NCBI GenBank assembly: GCA_947088135.1
Contig: CAMUFJ010000023.1
Location: forward strand, 1 to 27,798
Length of the DNA stretch: 27,798 nt
From: an uncultured Clostridia bacterium
Lineage (GTDB): Bacteria; Bacillota; Clostridia; Christensenellales; Borkfalkiaceae
Direction of reading: 5' to 3'
Shown here: piece after piece, positions 23,073 to 27,798 of the stretch
Position numbering within the stretch: position 1 is the first letter of the stretch
How the letters are laid out: each line of letters opens with the position of its first letter
The notes under the pieces: generated by a model
The model's database searches: none
What the model saw: the letters and a program-made list of their open reading frames with translations, nothing else
Told to the model about the DNA's origin: nothing
Made by a program: the position numbers and the translations under genes

Positions 23073-24044
23073 ATGAATATTTCCGTTTTGGGTTGCGGCA
23101 GGTGGGGCTCGTTTATCGCTTGGTATCTCTCCCGTCAGGGCTTTCGCGTCTGCTCTTGGGGGGACGAAGCGAGCAAGTCCTACCGTATTTTAAAGGAAAC
23201 CGGGCGGAACGAGTACGTTGCGCTGGACGAAAAAATTACGCTCACCTGCAATTTGGAGCAAGCGCTTTCTCACGCGGACACGGTTGTCATTTCCATTTCC
23301 GCGCAAGGTCTGCGCGGGTTCATGAAACGGGTGACGGAATTCCCCGTTTCCGATAAACGCTTTATTCTCTGCATGAAGGGAATCGAGGCGGACACGGGCA
23401 AACGGCTTTCGGAGGTGATGACGGAGAGCGGTATTTCTTCCGAAAGGATCGCGGTTTGGGTAGGCCCCGGGCACATTCAAAGCTTTGTGCGGGGCGAGCC
23501 CAACTGTATGGTCATCGACTCGGTAAGCGATGCGCTGAAAAAGGAGCTCGCGGAAGCGTTTAAGAGCGATTTGATCCGTTTTTATTACGGAAACGACCTG
23601 CTCGGCACGGAAATCGGGGCGGCGGCGAAGAACGTGATGGGGATCGCGGCGGGTGCGCTCGACGTGATCTGCGTTCCCTTGAAAGGGCCGCTCATGGCGC
23701 GCGGGGCGCGGGAGGTGGCTCGGCTCATCAAGGCGATGGGCGGGAACGAGCTTTCCGCTTACGGGCTCGCGCATTTGGGCGACTACGAAACCACGCTCTT
23801 TTCTCCTTATTCCCATAACCGCACGTACGGCGAAATGCTCGCGCGCGGCGAGCGGTTCGAAAAGCTTGCGGAGGGGGTGGCAACCTCGGGAGCTATGCGT
23901 TTGCTCGGGATCAAGTACGGCGTGGAACTGCCCATTACCGAAGCGGTGTTCAACGTCTGTTACGGCGGGGGCGACGACGCGCTCCGTTGCCGTGAGGAAA
24001 TCGGAAAGCTCTTTTCCCGCAGTATGAAGCCGGAAATATACTGA
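23073..24044 (+). CDS. gpsA: NAD(P)H-dependent glycerol-3-phosphate dehydrogenase (divergent clade)
   Basis: Reduces dihydroxyacetone phosphate to glycerol-3-phosphate for phospholipid synthesis; 323 residues. The Rossmann motif is VLGCGRWGS, then ISISAQGL, CMKGIE, GNDLLGTEIGAAAKNVMGIAAG with the catalytic Lys, and GLAHLGDYETTLFSPYSHNR. Two motifs differ from textbook GpsA. The GPSxA element reads GPGHIQ, and the phosphate-binding SRN reads SHN, although an Arg follows. I recall GPGHxQ and SHN forms in Clostridia glycerol-3-phosphate dehydrogenases, so this may be a clade variant that keeps the function. GGGG precedes the start; it is the last gene of the long unit starting at mrnC. Confidence 0.83.
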   Translation: MNISVLGCGRWGSFIAWYLSRQGFRVCSWGDEASKSYRILKETGRNEYVALDEKITLTCNLEQALSHADTVVISISAQGLRGFMKRVTEFPVSDKRFILCMKGIEADTGKRLSEVMTESGISSERIAVWVGPGHIQSFVRGEPNCMVIDSVSDALKKELAEAFKSDLIRFYYGNDLLGTEIGAAAKNVMGIAAGALDVICVPLKGPLMARGAREVARLIKAMGGNELSAYGLAHLGDYETTLFSPYSHNRTYGEMLARGERFEKLAEGVATSGAMRLLGIKYGVELPITEAVFNVCYGGGDDALRCREEIGKLFSRSMKPEIY

Positions 24045-24052
24045 TTAGTTTA

Positions 24053-24083
24053 CGAATTTTTGCTGCGCAAAAATTCCGTAAGT
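24053..24083. other. Hairpin downstream of gpsA
   Basis: AATTTTTGC and GCAAAAATT form a perfect stem around TGC, extended outward by TTACG and CGTAA. No T-run follows it; the next hairpin at 24141 is the better terminator. Confidence 0.5.
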
Positions 24084-24140
24084 TTAATACCGAATCGTTA
24101 TTTCTTTGCCGCGGGAGCGATAAGAAAGATAAAAAGAAAA

Positions 24141-24169
24141 GACGGAGGTCATTCCTCCGTCTGTTTTTT
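24141..24169. terminator. Bidirectional terminator of gpsA, overlapping the left 23-bp repeat
   Basis: GACGGAGG (24141-24148) pairs with CCTCCGTC (24154-24161), followed by TGTTTTTTG; on the minus strand the stem is followed by TTTTCTTTTT. The right arm and T-run belong to the direct repeat shared with the end of the flippase gene. Confidence 0.87.
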
Positions 24170-24173
24170 GTTT
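24151..24173. repeat. Left copy of a 23-bp exact direct repeat (attachment-like)
   Basis: The repeat contains CCTCCGTCTGTTTTTTG and is identical to 24810-24832. Here it forms one arm of the gpsA terminator and supplies two bases of the XRE stop codon. Flanking bases differ on both sides of both copies. Confidence 0.85.
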
Positions 24174-24381
24174 ATGCCTCTATATTCCGTCCGATCAATT
24201 CATCAATGGTGATGCCGTAAAAGTCTGCAAGCTTTATACAAAATTCAATGTTGGGTAAAACGACGCCGCGTTCCCAACGGCTGATGTTTTGATGGGAAGT
24301 ACCGATTTTTTGGGCAAGTTCGAGTTGTGAAAGCTCCGCATTCTCGCGGTGATATTTCAAAGTTTCTCCACATTTATGCAT
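24172..24381 (-). CDS. XRE family helix-turn-helix regulator
   Basis: A 69-residue DNA-binding protein. The helix-turn-helix LSQLELAQKIGTSHQNISRWERG (residues 18-40) is a typical XRE domain, followed by VLPNIEFCIKLADFYGITIDELIGR. A GAGGTGAT site precedes the ATG. It is divergent from a DUF6809-like gene, and two GCACAA..TTGTGC dyads lie in the shared region, so it is probably the repressor of that gene. The stop codon TAA is formed partly by the direct repeat at 24151-24173. Low GC content sets the module apart from the neighbouring genes. Family firm; regulatory target inferred. Confidence 0.9.
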   Translation of the reverse strand: MHKCGETLKYHRENAELSQLELAQKIGTSHQNISRWERGVVLPNIEFCIKLADFYGITIDELIGRNIEA

Positions 24382-24404
24382 ATTATCACCTCAATACTAT
24401 TTTC

Positions 24405-24418
24405 GCACAAAATTGTGC
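24405..24418. promoter_or_regulatory. Candidate XRE operator 1
   Basis: The dyad GCACAAAATTGTGC has arms GCACAA and TTGTGC around AA. It lies between the XRE start and the divergent promoter, 28 bp centre to centre from the second dyad. Confidence 0.7.
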
Positions 24419-24425
24419 AAAATGC

Positions 24426-24454
24426 TTGACTTGCACAATTTTGTGCATTATAAT
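24426..24454 (+). promoter_or_regulatory. Promoter of the DUF6809-like gene
   Basis: TTGACT (24426-24431), 17-bp spacer, perfect TATAAT (24449-24454). Almost the whole spacer is occupied by the second operator dyad. Confidence 0.88.
24432..24447. promoter_or_regulatory. Candidate XRE operator 2 within the promoter spacer
   Basis: TGCACAATTTTGTGCA has the same arms as operator 1 and a TT centre; its 14-bp core is the exact reverse complement of operator 1. It fills the spacer between -35 and -10, so binding would exclude RNA polymerase. Confidence 0.75.
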
Positions 24455-24475
24455 ATGTCATAAAGGAGAAAATTC

Positions 24476-24736
24476 ATGAAATCAATGATTAAGGAAATCT
24501 ATTACGGCAATCGGGGAAATACGGATGCGGTGAAATTGAGTGAACAATACACGAAGCGGTTAAGTAAAGCGGTCGATCTGCGCGAAGAGCTTGAAAAGGA
24601 AATGACCGAAGAAATGAAAGCAAAGTTCGGTGAATTTTGCGATTTACTCGACGAATCGGAAGCGGAATCCTCAGATTGCTATTACATAGAAGGTGTGAAA
24701 GTCGGAATTCTATTGGGCGTGGAAGCCTGTAACTAA
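24476..24736 (+). CDS. Small DUF6809-like protein
   Basis: An 86-residue, acidic, mostly helical protein of unknown function. The start MKSMIKEIYYGN and the end YYIEGVKVGILLGVEA match the pattern of DUF6809 proteins as I recall them, which occur in Firmicute mobile and accessory regions. A ribosome site AAAGGAG lies upstream of the ATG. It is controlled by a strong promoter blocked by the presumed XRE operator, which suggests normally repressed expression. It lies between the two 23-bp repeats and is followed by its own terminator. A toxin or anti-defence role is conceivable but nothing in the sequence shows it. Confidence 0.75.
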   Translation: MKSMIKEIYYGNRGNTDAVKLSEQYTKRLSKAVDLREELEKEMTEEMKAKFGEFCDLLDESEAESSDCYYIEGVKVGILLGVEACN

Positions 24737-24740
24737 ATTA

Positions 24741-24768
24741 TCCCCCGCGGAAAACCGCGGGGGATTTT
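24741..24768. terminator. Terminator of the DUF6809-like gene
   Basis: TCCCCCGCGG pairs with CCGCGGGGGA around AAAA, followed by TTTT. The 10-bp GC-rich stem is strong. Confidence 0.88.
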
Positions 24769-24807
24769 GCAAGTTTGTCAAGTTGAGCTACGGGCGGTAA
24801 AAAAATT

Positions 24808-26151
24808 TTATTCCTCCGTCTGTTTTTTGTTTGCGCGCTTGTTGCGGATGGCGCTGCGGATAATTTCGAAAATGCTGATGCCGATTCCCGTAAGAATATA
24901 GACGTAATAAGTTGCAAAACGCCAAAGCAGAATGACCCAGCCCAAAATGTTGTTGATTCCCGTTACGGTAAGGAATACGAGCGTAGTCATCGCCTCGCTT
25001 GCTCCGCTGTTTCCGGGGGTGGGAATAAAGGAAGCGGAGTAGAACGACACCATTGTCAAACACATGATTTGCAACAGCAACAGCCCGTGGTTTACCGTTA
25101 CCTCGGGGCCCGCTAAGGCGAGCACGGCAAAGTAGGGCAACGCCAAATAGACGCAGGTTTCCGCAACCGCAAGCAGGGCGAGGGGGATCAGCTTATACCA
25201 CTTCGTAAAGATAATCTTCATGGATTCGCGGTATTCGCGCGCCTCGTAGACGTACTTCTTCATGGTGGGATATTTGTGCTTTACGATGCGGATCTTATTT
25301 AAAAAGTGTACGATGCCCGCGATCAGCTTCTTCCCGGCGCGGGGGAAGAGGGACATGAACAGCATGACGACGGGCACGATGAGGTTAAACGCCATGGCGA
25401 TGATCGCCACGGTGAGAATGATCTTTCCTCCCCAACCGGTTGCCATGCCGTTCAGCCAGCCGTTTACGCCGACGAGTACGAACAGCCCGATTGCGATCAA
25501 GCACCAAATCACCGTGCTTACGATAAAGCGTACGAGGGGGATGGCGGTCGCCACGCCTACGGGGATATCCTTTTTGTGCAAATAGTAAATTTGGAAGGGC
25601 TGTCCGCCCGTGCCGAGGGGAGTGATCCCGTCGTAATATTTGCCGATGTACATGGTTTTAATGGAATTGCGCAGCCGCCACTTCCCCGTAGAAATTTTTA
25701 ACAGGTAGGAGTACTTTGCGCTTTCCACCAGCATATACAGGAGCACCATGCCGAGAAATGCGAAGAAATAGGGCAGGGAAGCCCCCGCAATCATTTCCTC
25801 GAAACTCTTCATGCCGTCGCCCGTCAGGTATTGCGTCATCGTGAACATGATCGCGATGGATACGCCGATGAGGGCGAGCATCAAAACGGTTTTGATCCAC
25901 CAATTCCGTTGCTTCTTTTTGTCGTTGCGTCCGTGTTTTTCCTCTAATTCCTTGGCGAGCTTTTCAAAATCCTTTTGCTTTGCAACATGATAACGGGCGC
26001 TGAAATCAGCGTCCTGATTCGTTTTATTCGGGCGTTTAGGTTTCGCTTCCGCATGAGGCGTTTCGGCGGAAACCTGTTCGTCCGCGTCTTGCGCGGGCGG
26101 CGTGGGGGCGGCGGGGATTTCTTCGTTTTCCCGCGTCGTATCTTCTTTCAT
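24808..26151 (-). CDS. Flippase-like membrane protein (lysylphosphatidylglycerol synthase TM / UPF0104 family)
   Basis: A 447-residue integral membrane protein. The first 70 or so residues are cytoplasmic, hydrophilic and charged, with Pro/Ala/Glu-rich and then Lys/Glu-rich helical parts. About eight hydrophobic segments follow. IGKYYDGITPLGTGGQPFQIYYL and FIPTPGNSGASEA are hallmark segments of the PF03706 domain, found as the flippase part of MprF and in stand-alone proteins. It probably moves or handles lipids; no synthase domain is present. The ATG 26151 is used because longer frames run into the promoter; it has no ribosome site, and the -10 box ends 7 bases upstream. The last seven codons are part of the 23-bp direct repeat. 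Confidence 0.87.
   Translation of the reverse strand: MKEDTTRENEEIPAAPTPPAQDADEQVSAETPHAEAKPKRPNKTNQDADFSARYHVAKQKDFEKLAKELEEKHGRNDKKKQRNWWIKTVLMLALIGVSIAIMFTMTQYLTGDGMKSFEEMIAGASLPYFFAFLGMVLLYMLVESAKYSYLLKISTGKWRLRNSIKTMYIGKYYDGITPLGTGGQPFQIYYLHKKDIPVGVATAIPLVRFIVSTVIWCLIAIGLFVLVGVNGWLNGMATGWGGKIILTVAIIAMAFNLIVPVVMLFMSLFPRAGKKLIAGIVHFLNKIRIVKHKYPTMKKYVYEAREYRESMKIIFTKWYKLIPLALLAVAETCVYLALPYFAVLALAGPEVTVNHGLLLLQIMCLTMVSFYSASFIPTPGNSGASEAMTTLVFLTVTGINNILGWVILLWRFATYYVYILTGIGISIFEIIRSAIRNKRANKKQTEE
24810..24832. repeat. Right copy of the 23-bp exact direct repeat, in the 3' end of the flippase gene
   Basis: Identical to 24151-24173. On the minus strand it encodes the final residues NKKQTEE and the first base of the stop codon, so the flippase protein is unchanged by the neighbouring module. 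Confidence 0.85.
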
Positions 26152-26158
26152 AGTTATC

Positions 26159-26187
26159 AGTATATCATATCCTATTGCAAAAATCAA
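26159..26187 (-). promoter_or_regulatory. Promoter of the flippase-like gene (leaderless type)
   Basis: On the minus strand: TTGATT (26187-26182), 17-bp spacer, TATACT (26164-26159). The ATG at 26151 begins 7 bases after the -10 box. It lies 12 bases after the EamA gene's end. Confidence 0.75.
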
Positions 26188-26199
26188 GTTGTCATACCG

Positions 26200-27144
26200 T
26201 CAACTTTGTTGTTCGCCGTCCTTTTTTTCTTCCTTTTTGTCGGTTTCGGGCGCAAGATAAGTGTGTTTCGCTTTTTTCGAACGCGTTAAACGGTATGCCC
26301 AATTTCCGAACGCCGCGCCGATGATGATGACGTACCCCGCGATGCTGAGCGCGCTCGGGACTTGGGAAAGGAACAAAAAGCCGAGGATCGCCGCAAAGAG
26401 CACCTGCGCATAGTCGAACACTGCGATTTCCTTGGCGGGAGCCTTCCGATAGGCGGCGGTAATGCAGAACTGTCCGCCCGTCGCCGCCGCACCCGCAAGC
26501 AGAAGATAGCAAAGCTGTAATCCGCTCATGGGTTCGTACCCGACAATGAGAAAGGGAGTAGAAACGACGGTGGAGAGCAGGGCGAAGATGAAAACCGTCA
26601 TTACCCCGCGTTCGCCCTTGACGCCCAAAATGCGCACGCAGGTATAGGCAAAGCCCGCGCACGCGCCCGAAAGAAACCCGCTGATCGCGGGCAGAACCGC
26701 CATGTCGAAGCGGGGATTTACCACGCAAACCGCGCCCGCAAAGGCGAGTAAGGTGAAAATGATTTCCATGTGCGTGGGTTTTTCTTTGAGCATGAACACC
26801 GAAAAGAGAATGGCGAAAAAGGGAGAGAGCTTATTGAGAATGGAGGCGTCGGAAATGCTTCCGATGTGGTCGATCGCGTAAAAATTGAGTAAAACTCCGA
26901 TATAGCCGATCCCCGCGCGCAGTAAAAGATAGGGAATGCAGTCCTTGCTTTTAATGCGCAGTTTTTGCTTTTGGCAGAGGAGAATGACGAACACGACGAC
27001 TACGGTAAGCGCGTTGCGGAAAAAGACTTTTTGCATGAGCGGGAGATCGCCCGCTAAATTGACGAAAAGGTTCATGAGCGCAAAGCAAAGCGACGCGCCG
27101 AGAATATATAAAATCCCAAGGCTTTTTTTCAGCGTTTTATTCAT
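26200..27144 (-). CDS. EamA/DMT family transporter
   Basis: A drug/metabolite transporter superfamily protein of 314 residues with ten predicted membrane helices in two EamA repeats. Segments such as FALMNLFVNLAGDLPLMQKVFFRNAL, the end of the first repeat SPFFAILFSVFMLKEKPTHMEIIFTLLAFAGAVCVV, and the second repeat KEIAVFDYAQVLFAAILGFLFLSQVPS with AGYVIIIGAAFGN are characteristic. The C-terminal 30 residues are charged and cytoplasmic. The consensus promoter at 27153-27181 ends 8 bases before the ATG, and there is no ribosome site, so translation is probably leaderless. The substrate is unknown; export of metabolites or amino acids is typical of the family. Confidence 0.91.
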   Translation of the reverse strand: MNKTLKKSLGILYILGASLCFALMNLFVNLAGDLPLMQKVFFRNALTVVVVFVILLCQKQKLRIKSKDCIPYLLLRAGIGYIGVLLNFYAIDHIGSISDASILNKLSPFFAILFSVFMLKEKPTHMEIIFTLLAFAGAVCVVNPRFDMAVLPAISGFLSGACAGFAYTCVRILGVKGERGVMTVFIFALLSTVVSTPFLIVGYEPMSGLQLCYLLLAGAAATGGQFCITAAYRKAPAKEIAVFDYAQVLFAAILGFLFLSQVPSALSIAGYVIIIGAAFGNWAYRLTRSKKAKHTYLAPETDKKEEKKDGEQQS

Positions 27145-27152
27145 AGCAATTC

Positions 27153-27181
27153 ATTATATGTTTCTGCTTTTCAAATGTCAA
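27153..27181 (-). promoter_or_regulatory. Consensus promoter of the EamA gene (leaderless type)
   Basis: On the minus strand: perfect TTGACA (27181-27176), 17-bp spacer, perfect TATAAT (27158-27153). The ATG at 27144 begins 8 bases after the -10 box. Confidence 0.9.
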
Positions 27182-27216
27182 GCATACGGAGGAATGGCGT
27201 GAGAACGGGGGCGGGA

Positions 27217-27244
27217 AAAAAGAGCCCGCAGTGCAGGCTCTTTC
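27217..27244 (-). terminator. Intrinsic terminator of gpmI
   Basis: On the minus strand AAAGAGCC pairs with GGCTCTTT across TGCACTGCG, followed by further T. It lies directly after the gpmI stop. Confidence 0.85.
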
Positions 27245-27246
27245 GC

Positions 27247-27798
27247 TTATTTTTCGATGAGACTCTTTCCCGTCATTTCGGCGGGAACGGGTAATCCCAT
27301 GAGTTCCAACAGCGTGGGGGCGAGGTCGGCTAAAATGCCGTCCTTTCTCAGCTTCGCCGATTTGAATTCGTTGGATACGAGCACCACGGGCACGGGGTTG
27401 GTGGTGTGCGCCGTGAAGGGAGAGCCGTCGTCCGAGAGCATCCTGTCGGCGTTGCCGTGGTCGGCGGTGAGCAGTGCGCTTCCGCCCATTTCCAATATTT
27501 TGTCCGTCACCTTTTTCACGCATTCGTCTACCGTGTGCACCGCTTTCACCGCCGCGGGAATTACGCCCGTGTGTCCCACCATATCGCAGTTGGCGTAGTT
27601 GAGAATCATCACGTCGTATTCTCCTCCCGAAAGCTCCTTCAAAACGTGATCGGTCACTTCGTAAGCGGACATTTCGGGCTGTAAATCGTACGTGGCGACC
27701 TTGGGGGAGTTGACGAGAACGCGTACCTCGTTTTCGTTGGGAGCTTCCACGCCGCCGTTGAAGAAGAACGTGACGTGCGCGTATTTCTCCGTTTCCGC
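27247..27798 (-). CDS. gpmI: 2,3-bisphosphoglycerate-independent phosphoglycerate mutase, 3' part (5' end outside window)
   Basis: The C-terminal third of the manganese-dependent phosphoglycerate mutase that interconverts 3- and 2-phosphoglycerate in glycolysis. The frame is open to the right edge and begins AETEKYAHVTFFFNGGVEAPNE, which is highly conserved. It continues with NYANCDMVGHTG, the metal site LLTADHGNADRM, and FTAHTTNPVPVVLV with a ligand His, ending ELMGLPVPAEMTGKSLIEK. A GTG at 27750 is internal. About 184 residues are present of some 510 expected. A terminator follows 2 bases after the stop. Confidence 0.95.
   Translation of the reverse strand, partial: AETEKYAHVTFFFNGGVEAPNENEVRVLVNSPKVATYDLQPEMSAYEVTDHVLKELSGGEYDVMILNYANCDMVGHTGVIPAAVKAVHTVDECVKKVTDKILEMGGSALLTADHGNADRMLSDDGSPFTAHTTNPVPVVLVSNEFKSAKLRKDGILADLAPTLLELMGLPVPAEMTGKSLIEK

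Noticed and set aside
1..27798. Search for CRISPR arrays, tRNA or rRNA genes, and riboswitches
   Set aside because: No regularly spaced repeats, no cloverleaf-like sequences ending in CCA, and no known riboswitch core were recognised by eye in the intergenic regions.

Overview
The window looks like a chromosomal piece from an anaerobic, moderately GC-rich Firmicute, most likely an uncultured gut-type Clostridia member. The evidence is the conserved block mini-RNase III / rlmB / sigH-like sigma followed by dnaX / ybaB / recR, strong GGAGG ribosome sites on many genes, a C_GCAxxG_C_C redox protein, a Cys-cluster Mrp ATPase, and an AdhE-like iron alcohol dehydrogenase. No rRNA, tRNA, CRISPR array, complete insertion sequence or integrase was seen. 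No gene-free stretch reaches 300 bases; the longest are 9640-9880 and 4864-5077.

Layout. 1-1440: the 3' end of mazG overlapping dusB. 1441-2375: an AT-rich accessory module with an XRE repressor divergent from two small Cys-rich proteins, bordered by a palindrome that resembles IS3-family ends. 2404-4863: an autoregulated TetR / ABC ATPase / small FtsX permease operon. 5078-9639: gyrB-gyrA. 9881-11098: an iron alcohol dehydrogenase, convergent with the mtnN-ung operon (11159-12486, minus). 12599-13846: an unassigned ferritin-like protein. 13983-15386: a phosphopantetheinyl transferase, a redox protein and a lipoprotein. 15457-16275: an Mrp/NBP35 ATPase. 16341-18606 (minus): a cation/proton antiporter and an aldo/keto reductase. 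18751-24044: mrnC-rlmB-sigH-dnaX-ybaB-recR-gpsA, probably one transcription unit for RNA maturation, replication and repair, and lipid precursor supply. 24172-24736: a second XRE module, with a DUF6809-like protein. 24808-27144 (minus): a flippase-like membrane protein and an EamA transporter. 27247-27798 (minus): the 3' part of gpmI.

Most notable. (a) The second XRE module lies between two exact 23-bp direct repeats. One of them is the 3' end of the flippase gene, and removing one repeat unit rebuilds an intact gene end with its own terminator, so the module looks like a small insertion at an attachment-like site. (b) Several genes have near-consensus promoters placed so that transcription should begin at or within a few bases of the start codon, without a ribosome site: three look leaderless (PPTase, flippase, EamA) and two have ultra-short leaders (antiporter, mini-RNase III). 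(c) The ferritin-like protein carries three, not two, Glu...[DE]xxH helical hairpins, each with exactly 30-residue spacing. (d) The two Cys-rich proteins of the first module share an exact C-x2-C-x21-C-x12-C pattern.
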